The translations under genes were made by a program, and so were the position numbers. Shown piece after piece: positions 10,139 to 19,695 of a stretch of 64,000 bases of DNA (positions are counted from its first letter, which is position 1; every line of letters starts with the position of its first letter). The notes beneath the pieces were generated by a model. The model had not been told where the DNA came from. It did no database searches and was given only the letters and a program-made list of their open reading frames with translations. This stretch comes from Alteromonas sp. KUL49. Lineage in GTDB: Bacteria; Pseudomonadota; Gammaproteobacteria; Enterobacterales; Alteromonadaceae. Location: the NCBI RefSeq assembly GCF_006538345.1, contig NZ_BJKL01000007.1, positions 233,485-297,484 on the forward strand. Reading direction: 5' to 3'.

Positions 10139-10549
10139 TTAACTATTTAACTTGAAGAAGTCCAACAGTTCTGATACTTCGCCTGCCCGTTCAGGTGTGA
10201 GTAACGTGGTATCCTTCATGAAAGAGGAATAGCCCTGCACTTTGTCACTATCTTCATCTAAATGCTGAAATCCCATGGACCACTGCGGGAAGTGACGTTC
10301 ATCGGTTTCTTTTTCGATAAGGCGAGTCACTTGTCGGTGCCTCGTGTCTTTTTCAATCTCCCTATACAGGTCCAAAATCTCCTTTTTATCGCCCTCTAGC
10401 AACTGGATAAAAGACTTATCTTTGTAAAGCAGGAGGCCAGTAATATTTTTGCTAGCATTGTAGTCTTTCGATTGTTCTAACAGAGCGAGTAAATCGGCAG
10501 AGGTAAAATGTTGGTTTGCTTTGGAGCAATAGACCAATTGAAAAAACAT
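10139..10549 (-). CDS. BLUF-domain blue-light sensor (stand-alone)
   Basis: 136-residue protein that is almost entirely one BLUF domain binding FAD. Visible BLUF features: the tyrosine in FFQLVYCSKA near the N-terminus, Asn in KNITGLLLY, Gln in SFIQLLEG, and the WSMGFQHL segment holding the conserved Trp/Met. No EAL or GGDEF effector is fused, so it probably signals through a partner. The nearest candidate is the convergent HD-GYP gene, but that link is a guess. The frame extends 20 codons upstream; ATG 10549 was chosen because BLUF domains begin a few residues before LVY and an AGGA lies upstream. Confidence 0.88.
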   Translation of the reverse strand: MFFQLVYCSKANQHFTSADLLALLEQSKDYNASKNITGLLLYKDKSFIQLLEGDKKEILDLYREIEKDTRHRQVTRLIEKETDERHFPQWSMGFQHLDEDSDKVQGYSSFMKDTTLLTPERAGEVSELLDFFKLNS

Positions 10550-10664
10550 GCTTAGTGAACATCCTGATTGCTTTAGAAAAAAGTAGCACAGCGCTTTGTA
10601 ATTGCACACGAATCAGCTTTAAAGTTACGATAATTACGAAACTTTTTTACCCAATTGAATACAA

Positions 10665-10690
10665 TGAAGAGAACATCCTTGTTCTCTTCA
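10665..10690 (-). terminator. Hairpin downstream of phoH-like gene
   Basis: A 10 bp inverted repeat (TGAAGAGAAC / GTTCTCTTCA) with a 6-base loop lies just after the PhoH-like stop on the minus strand. The following bases (TTGTATTC) are only partly T-rich, so terminator strength is uncertain. Confidence 0.5.
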
Positions 10691-10711
10691 CTAATGGGAA
10701 ATGTCCAATGG

Positions 10712-12109
10712 CTACAAATGTCGCTCTGCAAAATCAGCAAGGCGAGAACGCACCACTCCGTCTAAATTCAACGTTGCACTGCCAGAAAAATCTTTAAACT
10801 TTTCGACCAGATAAGTCAGACCTGACGTTACCGCACTAAGATAGTTGCTGTCGATTTGCGCGAGGTTACCTCCCACGATAATTTTTGTCCCTTCACCACA
10901 ACGTGTGATGATTGTCTTTAACTGTGATGCGGTTAAGTTTTGCGATTCATCTAAGATAACAATCGAGTTTTGAATACTGCGCCCACGCATAAAATTCACC
11001 GATTTATACTGAATATTGGCCTTCTCCATGATGTAGTTCATTGAACCTTTTACGTTTTCATCATGCTTGTGCAGTACTTCCAGTGAATCAGTAATACTCG
11101 CCAACCACGGAAGCATCTTTTCTTCCTCTGTGCCCGGTAAAAAGCCAATTGATTCAGCGATTTCTGGTGTGCTACGGGTCACGATTATTTTTTCATACAT
11201 GTTCTTTTCGACAACCATTTCAAGGGCAGCCGCTAGCGCAAGTAAAGTTTTACCGCTACCTGCTGGGCCAGTGAGTACAACCAAGTCAATATGAGGATCG
11301 AGTAAAGCGTGAAGGGCCATAGCTTGACCGATATTTTTTGGCGAAATGCCCCATGCATGGCGACTCATTAGGCGATCGTAACCTAAGTCTAAAATTTCTA
11401 GGTTATCTGCATCGACTGATTCCACTAGCCCCGCAAATTGTTTGGAATCATCAAGCAAAAACTCATTTACGTAAGCCTCTGGTAGCATGGACTTGGGTAC
11501 GGTGTGAATGGTGTCGCGACCTTCAGTGCGGCTGTCTACACTTTTCACTTGATCCCAAAAGCTTCCCTCAAATTGGTGAAAGCCTCTAGAAAGGTATTTG
11601 ATATCAGAAATAAGTTGGTCAGTACGATAGTCTTCAACATGGTTTAAACCAGCCCCTTTTGCTTTGAGGCGCATGTTGAGATCTTTCGTTACCAGTACAA
11701 TTTGTTGTGGCGCGTAACTGGCTTGCAAATGTAGCGCAACATTAATAATTCTGTTGTCGTTTTCGTTGCTGGTGAACACTTGATTGGTTTCAAGCATATT
11801 GAGATCAGCAAAAATAGACAGTGCACCAGAGGGGGCGGTGTCTCCTGCGCCGAGTCCTTCCATTGAGACGCCGTCAACCATTTGTTCGGGCGTTGCATCG
11901 TGCAACAAGTCTTCCATAGCGCGAATAGATACGCGGGCATCTCGTGCAACGTCTTTTTTACTGTCTTTGATGTAGTCCAACTCTTCCAGTACCGTCATAG
12001 GTACAACAACGTCGTGTTCTTTAAATGAGAGAAAGGCGAGAGGTTCGTGAAGCAGAATATTGGTATCGAGGACGTATATTTTTGTATCAGGTGATTTTTT
12101 TTGGGGCAT
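10712..12109 (-). CDS. PIN-PhoH family ATPase/ribonuclease
   Basis: 465-residue protein with an N-terminal PIN nuclease domain (KIYVLDTNILLHEP, residues about 10-23, conserved Asp) and a C-terminal PhoH P-loop ATPase domain: Walker A GPAGSGKT (about 279-286) and Walker B IVILDESQN (about 380). This is the PhoH2 (YlaK-type) architecture, for which RNA helicase and RNase activity have been described in actinobacterial homologues; the role here is inferred. The frame extends 41 codons upstream to 12232, but ATG 12109 has GGAG eight bases before it and begins where family members begin. Monocistronic, divergent from rapA. Confidence 0.9.
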   Translation of the reverse strand: MPQKKSPDTKIYVLDTNILLHEPLAFLSFKEHDVVVPMTVLEELDYIKDSKKDVARDARVSIRAMEDLLHDATPEQMVDGVSMEGLGAGDTAPSGALSIFADLNMLETNQVFTSNENDNRIINVALHLQASYAPQQIVLVTKDLNMRLKAKGAGLNHVEDYRTDQLISDIKYLSRGFHQFEGSFWDQVKSVDSRTEGRDTIHTVPKSMLPEAYVNEFLLDDSKQFAGLVESVDADNLEILDLGYDRLMSRHAWGISPKNIGQAMALHALLDPHIDLVVLTGPAGSGKTLLALAAALEMVVEKNMYEKIIVTRSTPEIAESIGFLPGTEEEKMLPWLASITDSLEVLHKHDENVKGSMNYIMEKANIQYKSVNFMRGRSIQNSIVILDESQNLTASQLKTIITRCGEGTKIIVGGNLAQIDSNYLSAVTSGLTYLVEKFKDFSGSATLNLDGVVRSRLADFAERHL

Positions 12110-12457
12110 CCTACACTCCGGTAAATAAAGCTTGGCCCGTCCAACCGCTGACGTGCTCGGGACAGTTACGCGAAGAGTAGGTGTCGTTCGAATAGGACCT
12201 CTACCCTTATCGCATCGACTGACGAAAAGCATGGCTTTTCTAGAAGCGCTTTTGTTTTCACACTTCTAATGTTCACCATAATGCAGTTTTTTGTTTTTGG
12301 CACGGTTTATTTAGTAACTATTTCTTTCTTCAAAAGCCGTTCTTCACAACGGAAGGTGCCTCATCGGGCCGCCTATTCATCATAGGTGTACTAGTATTAA
12401 TGACTTATGTGGTAGCAATGCGTACAATGTCGCCCCCGAAAAATAGGTTGGTGTAGT
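12110..12457. promoter_or_regulatory. Divergent intergenic region phoH-like / rapA
   Basis: 348 bp with no recognisable gene. It contains a small hairpin GAAAAGC-ATG-GCTTTTC (12224-12240). On the plus strand an 18-codon ORF (12400-12456) ends one base before the rapA ATG, and a 38-codon hydrophobic ORF (12269-12385) lies upstream. Neither has a good ribosome binding site. Promoters for both flanking genes must lie here. Confidence 0.45.
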
Positions 12458-15292
12458 ATGAGTTCTGAAATGTCGTTTTTTGTTGGTCAGCGTTGGTTAA
12501 GTAACGCTGAGACGGAACTGGGTTTAGGTGCCGTAATCAGCGTGGATTTTCGCGCTGTAGAAGTGCTTTTCCCCGCAACCGGTGAAAGCCGTATGTACAC
12601 GAAACAAAATGCGCCATTAACAAGGCTCGTCTTCGAGATAGGGGAAACCGTAAAAAGCCAAGATGGCTGGGAAATGAATGTCACTGAAGTAGAAGAGAGC
12701 CAAGGCGTGCTCATTTACATGGGCATTCGAGAAGACACCAAAGCGCAGGTACGGTTACCAGAAACCTTTCTCGATCATCACATTCGTTTAAACCAACCTG
12801 AAAAGCGTTTATTCAATATGCAACTTGACCACCCCAAGTGGTTCGATTTGCGTTTTAACGCCATGAAGTATCAGTATACCTATTTCAAGTCTTCGACTAT
12901 TGGCTTGTCTGGTGCGCGTATCTCACTAATACCCCACCAACTTCATATAGCTTCAGAAGTTGGAACGCGACATGCGCCGAGGGTATTGCTGGCCGATGAA
13001 GTTGGTCTGGGTAAAACCATTGAAGCGGCATTGATTATTCACCAACAGATAAAAACTGGTCGCGCTGAACGTATCTTGATTTTGGTACCTGATTCATTAA
13101 TTCATCAGTGGCTAGTGGAAATGCTTCGCCGCGTAAACTTAGCGTTTGCTATTTTTGATGAAAGTCGATGCGAAGCACTTGATGACGGGGAGTCAAACCC
13201 GTTTGAGAATGATCAATTAGTATTGTGTAGCATCGACTTTCTTGCCTCTAATCCCAAAAGACATGCACAAGCGTTAGCCGCGCACTGGGATTTAATGGTA
13301 GTTGATGAAGCCCACCACTTGGCGTGGTCTAGCGAGGCTCCATCCGATGAGTACCAATGTGTTGAAGCGCTAGCCAATCAAACATCTGGCGTATTGCTGC
13401 TTACTGCGACACCAGATCAGCTTGGCCATGAGAGCCATTTTGCCCGTTTGCGTTTACTCGATCCCGCCCGCTTTCATGACTACAGTGTGTTCTTACAAGA
13501 GGAGTCTCGCTACAGTCAGCTAGCAGACGCGGTTGCCCCACTACTTTCAGAAAGCCTACCTGACGACAAACAGCTGGCTAAACTGACAGAGATCGCACCG
13601 GATGTGATGGCCAACGTGTCTAGTGCAGACTCGCTCTCGACCCAAGAAGCTCGCTCTACGCTATTACACCAACTTATTGATTGTCACGGTACTGGGCGAA
13701 TGTTGTTTAGGAACCGTCGAGCAAATATTGAGGGCTTCCCCGAGCGCGCGCTTAATGTGTACCCCCTTGAAACACCAGAGGAATACAGCGAAGCGATTGT
13801 TAGCGGCGATCTTACTCAAGCTTTGTATCCAGAAAGGCAGCCTAAACTCGTTAACTCATGGACTACCATTGACCCGAGAGTGGATTGGCTGCTGGATTTC
13901 ATGGCGTCGATAAAACCGGCGAAAATCCTTCTAATATGCGCCAGCGCCAGAACAGCGCAAGAGCTGGGTGAGGTAATTCGCACACAAACAGGCACCCGCC
14001 ATAGTGTATTTCATGAAGGTATGAGTATTGTTGAGCGAGACAAAGCTGCACACTATTTTGCCGACGAAGAAGAAGGTGCACAGATTCTTTTATGTAGTGA
14101 GATTGGTAGCGAAGGTAGAAACTTCCAGTTTGCCCACCACCTTGTTTTATTCGACTTGCCCCTTACCCCAGATTTGCTTGAGCAGCGTATTGGTCGTCTA
14201 GACCGCATCGGGCAAACTCAAACCGTGCAAATTCATGTACCTTACATCGATAGTAGTGCACAACACGTATTAGCCCAGTGGTATCACCAAGGTCTTAATG
14301 CCTTCGAAAACACTTGCCCTACTGGCACTGGCGTATTTGAAGACGTAAAAGCACTTTTGCTGGGCGCTTGTTTGCAACCCCATAATACGGATGCTCGTAA
14401 TGAGTTAATTGAAACTAGTCGAGTCCTTAATAACCAACTCATGGCGCAACTCGAGGAAGGTAGAGACCGTCTTCTAGAGCTAAATGCCTCGGGTGAAGGA
14501 CGTATAGAGCAGCTACTCGAAGATATTATTGAACTGGACAGCACACAAGACTTGTCTCGCTTTATGGGGCGGGTATTTGATGCTATTGGCGTGCAGCAAG
14601 ATGAAAAGGGTAACGATTGCTTTATCTTGATGCCCACTGAATCTATGGTCAGCCAGCTCCCCGGACTAGATCCGGAAGGCATGACAGTGACTTATAAACG
14701 TCGCGTAGCGACGACTCTTGAGAACGTGCAATTTCTGAGTTGGGACCATCCTTTGGTGCACACTGCCATTGACGTTATCCTTACCGATGTTCATGGCAAA
14801 AGCAGTATTGGTTTTAGCGCCGAAAAAACACTTCCCAAAGGCGCGTATTGGCTTGAAGCTCTATTTACCTTGGATGCAAAAGCGCCTAAAGCACTTCAGT
14901 TGGGTCGGTTCTTGCCGCAAACCCCTATCAAAATATGCTTAGATGCGCAGGGTAAACAGGTGGAGTTAGATGTTGAAGTTAGGCGTCCTGCAGGTAAAAA
15001 GATTTCACAACAGCTATTGGGTGCGCTAGAAAAGCCGCTCCAGCTGTCCATTGAAGCGGCACGAAAGCTTGCCCATCAACAGGCCAACCAATGCTTGCAC
15101 GACGCACTAGAAAACATGCATAGTACGCTCAATAGTGAAATTCAGCGTTTAAAGGATTTGCAACAACGTAATCCTGCAGTCCGCGACAGTGAAATTACCT
15201 TTATCGAAAAGCAAATTCACGCCCTAGATGAAGTGATTCAGCAAGCCGATGTTCAGTTAGACGCTCTGCGAATTGTGGTAAATAACCCCTAA
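12458..15292 (+). CDS. rapA: RNA polymerase-associated helicase-like ATPase RapA
   Basis: 944-residue Swi2/Snf2-type ATPase that binds RNA polymerase and promotes its recycling (968 in E. coli). Visible: N-terminal Tudor-like beta region beginning FFVGQRWLSNAETELGLG, Walker A DEVGLGKT (about 180-187), DEAHH (about 284-288), TATPxQLGHESHFARLRLLDP, and helicase motifs V/VI in GSEGRNFQFAHHLVLFDLP and QRIGRLDRIGQ. The C-terminal Rap-specific domains fill 600-944. The stop codon overlaps the next ATG (TAATG), so rluA is translationally coupled, the same neighbour order as in enterics. The Shine-Dalgarno is poor. Confidence 0.96.
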   Translation: MSSEMSFFVGQRWLSNAETELGLGAVISVDFRAVEVLFPATGESRMYTKQNAPLTRLVFEIGETVKSQDGWEMNVTEVEESQGVLIYMGIREDTKAQVRLPETFLDHHIRLNQPEKRLFNMQLDHPKWFDLRFNAMKYQYTYFKSSTIGLSGARISLIPHQLHIASEVGTRHAPRVLLADEVGLGKTIEAALIIHQQIKTGRAERILILVPDSLIHQWLVEMLRRVNLAFAIFDESRCEALDDGESNPFENDQLVLCSIDFLASNPKRHAQALAAHWDLMVVDEAHHLAWSSEAPSDEYQCVEALANQTSGVLLLTATPDQLGHESHFARLRLLDPARFHDYSVFLQEESRYSQLADAVAPLLSESLPDDKQLAKLTEIAPDVMANVSSADSLSTQEARSTLLHQLIDCHGTGRMLFRNRRANIEGFPERALNVYPLETPEEYSEAIVSGDLTQALYPERQPKLVNSWTTIDPRVDWLLDFMASIKPAKILLICASARTAQELGEVIRTQTGTRHSVFHEGMSIVERDKAAHYFADEEEGAQILLCSEIGSEGRNFQFAHHLVLFDLPLTPDLLEQRIGRLDRIGQTQTVQIHVPYIDSSAQHVLAQWYHQGLNAFENTCPTGTGVFEDVKALLLGACLQPHNTDARNELIETSRVLNNQLMAQLEEGRDRLLELNASGEGRIEQLLEDIIELDSTQDLSRFMGRVFDAIGVQQDEKGNDCFILMPTESMVSQLPGLDPEGMTVTYKRRVATTLENVQFLSWDHPLVHTAIDVILTDVHGKSSIGFSAEKTLPKGAYWLEALFTLDAKAPKALQLGRFLPQTPIKICLDAQGKQVELDVEVRRPAGKKISQQLLGALEKPLQLSIEAARKLAHQQANQCLHDALENMHSTLNSEIQRLKDLQQRNPAVRDSEITFIEKQIHALDEVIQQADVQLDALRIVVNNP

Positions 15293-15978
15293 TGCCCAAT
15301 CCTAACTTTGTTTACGCGCCACCCTATGATCCGTATTTGTCGATTCTGTACTATGACGACGACATCGTGGTGGCTAATAAGCCCAGTGGACTCTTGAGCG
15401 TACCGGGCAGAGCTCCCGAACATCAAGACTGCCTGATTAGTCGTGTTAATAAGGTTTTCCCCACGGCAACTGTCGTGCACCGTCTTGACATGGCCACTTC
15501 CGGCATCATGATTATGGCGATGAACAAAGAAAGTCACCGCAATTTGTCGAGTCAGTTTCAGCAAAGGATCACCCACAAACGTTACTTTGCAAGAGTGAAT
15601 GGTGTGGTCAACAATACCTCGGGTGAAGTGGACTTACCGTTAATTGTTGATTGGCCAAACCGCCCGAAGCAAAAAGTCGATCACGACAACGGAAAGCCTT
15701 CTCTTACTCGCTATGAGGTGGTAGAGCAAAAAGAAGACGAAGCACTGATGGCGCTCTACCCTGTTACTGGGCGTTCCCATCAACTCAGGGTACACATGCT
15801 CTCTTTAGGGCATCCGATACTTGGCGACAGACTCTATGCTCACCCAACGGCACTCGCCAAAGCATCTCGTCTTCAACTGCATGCCCAAGCTATCAGCTTC
15901 AATCACCCAGATTCTTACAACTGGATGACCTTTGAAACCCCAATCCCTTTTAGTGACCATACGCCAAGCCCGTTCTAA
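15292..15978 (+). CDS. rluA: Dual-specificity 23S rRNA/tRNA pseudouridine synthase RluA
   Basis: 228 residues (219 in E. coli). RluA makes pseudouridine at 23S rRNA 746 and tRNA position 32. The catalytic aspartate is Asp66 in VVHRLDMATSGIM; other family segments are IVVANKPSGLLSVPGR near the N-terminus and PVTGRSHQLRVHMLSLGHPILGDRLY near the C-terminus. There is no S4 domain, as expected for RluA rather than RluC or RluD. It overlaps the rapA stop by one base. Confidence 0.94.
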   Translation: MPNPNFVYAPPYDPYLSILYYDDDIVVANKPSGLLSVPGRAPEHQDCLISRVNKVFPTATVVHRLDMATSGIMIMAMNKESHRNLSSQFQQRITHKRYFARVNGVVNNTSGEVDLPLIVDWPNRPKQKVDHDNGKPSLTRYEVVEQKEDEALMALYPVTGRSHQLRVHMLSLGHPILGDRLYAHPTALAKASRLQLHAQAISFNHPDSYNWMTFETPIPFSDHTPSPF

Positions 15979-16046
15979 TTTAAGCATTTAGCTTTTGAGA
16001 AATTGGTCGATAATACGATAAGTATTGGTTCTATTTGAGACGGTTT

Positions 16047-16889
16047 ATGCGTGTAATTCTATTGGCATTCTTATGCTTGGTGCTGCCTAGGGCAGAAGCC
16101 GAGATGATGAATGACATACAGCACGCGTTAATGCAAGACGAATATACCGAGCTCATGGTCGGCGAGTCCCAGTACCCCGTATTTGATACCCCTTCTTCAC
16201 TACCACTGACCCTCGGCGTTGCCTTTATTTTTGCCGATGACAGTGCATCAGGCTTCTCACTATTTGATGCAAAACACCTTGCCTCTTCCCTCAATGAAAA
16301 GGGTTGGCGCACGGTGATCTTTCCGTTGTTCTTAAATGGGTCTGTGGCCGCTCAAATGACAGCAGAAGCAACACAAGACGGTGAGCAGATGACGAATGTT
16401 AGCGCCAGAGAAGATAGTCGAAAAATGGTTGCTAACTACGAAGATGTGCAGCAGCGATTGATGATGATCATGAATCAACTCTACCAATTTAGCGATAACA
16501 CCGCGGGCTTTAGGCTAGTGATCGCGAGTGGAATGACCGCCGCACAGCTCATAGATTTAGGTGCGAATGATCAAATTGGCTACCCTGATACCATGGTTAG
16601 CATTTTTCCCTATTGGCCGCACTATGAGATAAATCAAGCACTACCATCACTAGTGGCCCAAACACCGTTTCCGTTGTTAGATATCTCTTACCCCAATCAA
16701 AATAGCTGGGATGCAAGCACCGCAGAACAACGAGAAACACTCGCAAAAACATCGCTTAAACTGCACTACAGGCAGCGACAACTGGCTGCTCCACACATCC
16801 ATCACCCCACTACACAGAATCAACAACCACCGCATATTCAATTACTTGCAGGTCAAATTTTGGGCTGGATCCGCTATTTAGGCTGGTAA
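16047..16889 (+). CDS. Exported DUF3530-like alpha/beta-hydrolase-fold protein
   Basis: 280-residue exported protein of unknown role. The N-terminus is a signal peptide (MRVILLAFLCLVLPRAEA). The body has the look of DUF3530 proteins: a central fold with LGVAFIFADDSASGFSLFDAKHLASSLNEKGWRTVIFPL, then an IASGMTAAQLIDLG segment in the place of a hydrolase nucleophile elbow (Ser in ASGMT). Whether it is catalytic is unclear. The frame extends four codons upstream to TTG 16035; ATG 16047 gives a clean signal peptide with GAGACGG upstream. It follows rluA by 68 bp. Confidence 0.6.
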   Translation: MRVILLAFLCLVLPRAEAEMMNDIQHALMQDEYTELMVGESQYPVFDTPSSLPLTLGVAFIFADDSASGFSLFDAKHLASSLNEKGWRTVIFPLFLNGSVAAQMTAEATQDGEQMTNVSAREDSRKMVANYEDVQQRLMMIMNQLYQFSDNTAGFRLVIASGMTAAQLIDLGANDQIGYPDTMVSIFPYWPHYEINQALPSLVAQTPFPLLDISYPNQNSWDASTAEQRETLAKTSLKLHYRQRQLAAPHIHHPTTQNQQPPHIQLLAGQILGWIRYLGW

Positions 16890-17019
16890 TCCAGAATGAA
16901 AACGATTAACCTATTTTCTAAATAAAAACAGTGGTCTAAGCGTAACTAGTTACAAAACACAGTAATCAAGCAGATTGCCGCTATACTTAGATGTAGATAC
17001 ATAAACGGTTGTATTCCTC

Positions 17020-17343
17020 GTGACAGTGCAAGAATTTGTAAATCAGAAAGCTAAGCAATTGAGCTTCTATTTGAAGTCGTTCTGGCAAGGAGAAATGCCT
17101 TTTAAAGAGCTCGAGCTCTTCTTTTGGGATACCTTAGAAGAGTGGGGACAAATCGCTCATTCGCTTACACAACCTTACACGCAAAAAGAGCGGGTGTTTT
17201 GGCACGTGCTTCACCAGGTGCAATTTTGGACAGAAGACACTATCAAAGGCGACCAAGTGTTGGTCGATGAACTAAAAACTTGCGTGTTGTTCCTTGATGG
17301 CAATGGCCATTGCCCTTTCGACTGTGTGGGTATTCGTCCGTAA
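17020..17343 (+). CDS. Conserved hypothetical protein, 107 aa
   Basis: A small soluble protein rich in Trp, Phe and Glu (FWQGEMPFKELELFFWDTLEEWGQI), with two cysteines in GHCPFDC near the C-terminus. No signal peptide or membrane segment. The start must be GTG (17020, or the in-frame GTG at 17026) because there is no ATG near the N-terminus. I do not recognise a named family. Its codon use and compact position between the DUF3530-like gene and an AmpG-type permease suggest a real gene. Confidence 0.6.
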   Translation: MTVQEFVNQKAKQLSFYLKSFWQGEMPFKELELFFWDTLEEWGQIAHSLTQPYTQKERVFWHVLHQVQFWTEDTIKGDQVLVDELKTCVLFLDGNGHCPFDCVGIRP

Positions 17344-17413
17344 CACTATTCTCCTTCTTGCAACTCGCTACACTTCGTGGCTCAATAGCTAAAACATTCA
17401 ACGAATTCCTCCC

Positions 17414-18718
17414 TTGCTCAGTTCATTTAATACCTACAAAGACAAACGCCTCTTCACAATCTTTATGTTTGGTATAGCCAGCGGCTTTCCATGGATCATG
17501 ATAGGGTCTGTGCTCTCCGCCTGGTTAAAAGACGAAGGCTTGTCTCGATCAGCTATTGGCCTTTTTGGGGCAATTTTTGCGGTTTATTCGTTCAATTGGA
17601 TATGGTCGCCACTTGTCGACAGACTGAAAATATACGGATTCGGGCAACGGAAGGGTTGGATTTTTATGATGCAGTGCGGTGTTCTGCTGTGCTGTATCGT
17701 CATGTCTCAACTTAATGCAGGCAATCACTTATTCTGGATTGCACTATGCGGCTTTATGATAGCGTTGTGTTCAGCGACTCAAGATATTGCCATTGACGGT
17801 TATCGTATTGACGTTATTGAGTCAGAGGAAAGAGACAAAATGTCGGCTGCCTCTGCCGTTGCCACTGCAGGATGGTGGACAGGCTATGGCGGACTTGGTG
17901 CCTTGCCTTTTTTCCTTGCAGATTCTACAGATTGGTATTGGCCACAGCTCTACCTGATAATTGGTGGGATTATGGTGTTGTTAATACTCGGTACGCTTTT
18001 CACCAAAGAGCCAGACATTGACCGCGCCGCAATGCGTAAAGCAGTGCAAGGCGCGTCCAACAATCAAGGGGCGCTTCTGTGGGTGCAACAAACTATTATT
18101 TTTCCCTTCAAAGAGTTCTTTACGCGTAATGGTGTAAAAGTTGCTCTGTCATTTTTACTATTTATTTTTCTATTTAAACTCGGTGAAGCATTTTTAGGCC
18201 GAATGAGTATCGTTTTTTACAAAGAAATCGGGTTTACCAACAGCGAAATTGGCGGTTATTCAAAGTTGTTAAACTGGTGGGTGACTATCATTTTTTCACT
18301 CATTGGTGGCCTAATAAATATTCGTTATGGGATTTATCGAGGCTTAATGATTGCCGGTATCGCTATGGCTGCATCAAACTTGATGTTTGCAGTGATTGCA
18401 CAGGTCGGCCCTGATGTGAAATTACTTACCGCAGCGGTAATCGTTGATGGGTTTACTGCAGCATGGAGCACGGTGGCGATGGTAGCCTTCATATCACTAC
18501 TGTGTAACAAAGCGTTCAGTGCTACTCAGTACGCTCTCATGGCTTCATTGAGCGTCGCTGGGAGAACGCTTGTCGCATCAAGCAGTGGCTTTATGGTAGA
18601 TTATTTAGACGGTAACTGGAGCGTATTTTTCATCGCCACCGCATTAATGGTCATCCCGAGCTTGCTGTTTTTATACAACATCAGAGAGCGTATTAATACG
18701 ATGGAAGCAAACCGTTAA
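17414..18718 (+). CDS. ampG: AmpG-type muropeptide MFS permease
   Basis: 434-residue inner-membrane major facilitator of the AmpG family, which imports anhydro-muropeptides for cell-wall recycling. The family signature is at the N-terminus (FGIASGFPWIMIGSVLSAWLKDEGLS, GLFGAIFAVYSFNWIWSPLVDRL), followed by about ten further hydrophobic helices. The best start is a TTG at 17414: an in-frame stop lies 24 bases upstream, and the first ATG (17466) would cut into the first membrane helix. No good Shine-Dalgarno is visible. It ends convergently with the diguanylate cyclase gene, overlapping by 4 bases. AmpG substrate is inferred from family only. Confidence 0.8.
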   Translation: MLSSFNTYKDKRLFTIFMFGIASGFPWIMIGSVLSAWLKDEGLSRSAIGLFGAIFAVYSFNWIWSPLVDRLKIYGFGQRKGWIFMMQCGVLLCCIVMSQLNAGNHLFWIALCGFMIALCSATQDIAIDGYRIDVIESEERDKMSAASAVATAGWWTGYGGLGALPFFLADSTDWYWPQLYLIIGGIMVLLILGTLFTKEPDIDRAAMRKAVQGASNNQGALLWVQQTIIFPFKEFFTRNGVKVALSFLLFIFLFKLGEAFLGRMSIVFYKEIGFTNSEIGGYSKLLNWWVTIIFSLIGGLINIRYGIYRGLMIAGIAMAASNLMFAVIAQVGPDVKLLTAAVIVDGFTAAWSTVAMVAFISLLCNKAFSATQYALMASLSVAGRTLVASSSGFMVDYLDGNWSVFFIATALMVIPSLLFLYNIRERINTMEANR

Positions 18719-19695
18719 GCCAAGCCTATGGCTACGGGGTTTTCGTCATCACCAAAGAGACGGTATTGGTTGCGGCCTCCCTCTTTGGCTGCGTATAAGG
18801 CCTGGTCGGCCTGTTCAAGCCAAGCCATGCTAGACTTGGAATCAACCTCGAGTTGCGCAAGGCCTAAGCTCACCGTAAATGAGATCTCATTACCTTCGTG
18901 CTCAACAGTGAGACGTTGGGCAAAACGACGAATACGTTCAGCAACTATGGTGGCATTTTTTACTGTAGAGTCAGTGAGAATCACCGCAAATTCTTCACCA
19001 CCATAGCGCCCTGCCAAATCTGTTTCGCGGATACAGCGTTTAACTAACTGTGCCAAGGCATGAATAACCTTGTCACCGGCTTGGTGGCCGTAGGTATCAT
19101 TGATACGTTTGAAGTGGTCGATATCCAACATCATTGCCGTACTCGGCTTTTCACGACGCATGGCAAGCTTATAGGCATTTTCAAAGCGATCTTGCCAATA
19201 TCTGCGATTAAATAAGCCCGTTAACCCATCGACTCGACTGGCAATCTTGAGTTCTTCGTTAAGACGCTCGATACCGCGTTTACCTAACGCCTGATCGGTC
19301 ACGTCATACACCAGCATACAAAAACGCTCTACATCTCCGGAGCTGGATACTAATGGAAACATTGTCACGTTCTGATACATGTGGTCCGCGTCGCAGGTCA
19401 CAGGTCTATCACAACCAAACTTAAACAAATATTCACGCTGTTCCCAAATAATGAACACTGGGCTTCTGAGGTTAAAAACAGGCTCCGACTTTAACCTCAG
19501 CCAATGTTGATCGATTTCAGGAAAATGGGAAAACAGCGACGTACCAATAATCCTTTTCGCGGGCACAGAGGAGTGGTTTGCCATAAAAGGATTCCAGGCC
19601 TCAACCATAAAATCACGGTCAAGAATAACCACGCCCACCTCAATGGAGTTAACAAGTGCCTCGGTCCAATTACCTGCGTCCATGGGGGTAGTCAT
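18715..19695 (-). CDS. PAS-GGDEF diguanylate cyclase
   Basis: 326-residue cytoplasmic diguanylate cyclase making c-di-GMP. An N-terminal PAS domain (about 12-130, with GVVILDRDFMVEAWNPFM) precedes a full GGDEF domain: DxLTGLFNRRYW, DIDHFKRINDTYGH, and active site GGEEF near 231-235. An RxxD inhibitory site (RETD) sits five residues before GGEEF, so product inhibition is expected. It follows the response-regulator gene with a TAATG overlap, so the two are translationally coupled and probably form one signalling pair. Confidence 0.92.
   Translation of the reverse strand: MTTPMDAGNWTEALVNSIEVGVVILDRDFMVEAWNPFMANHSSVPAKRIIGTSLFSHFPEIDQHWLRLKSEPVFNLRSPVFIIWEQREYLFKFGCDRPVTCDADHMYQNVTMFPLVSSSGDVERFCMLVYDVTDQALGKRGIERLNEELKIASRVDGLTGLFNRRYWQDRFENAYKLAMRREKPSTAMMLDIDHFKRINDTYGHQAGDKVIHALAQLVKRCIRETDLAGRYGGEEFAVILTDSTVKNATIVAERIRRFAQRLTVEHEGNEISFTVSLGLAQLEVDSKSSMAWLEQADQALYAAKEGGRNQYRLFGDDENPVAIGLA

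Noticed and set aside
12269..12385. 38-codon hydrophobic ORF between phoH-like gene and rapA
   Set aside because: No ribosome binding site and no recognisable relative; chance open frame in AT-rich DNA is more likely.
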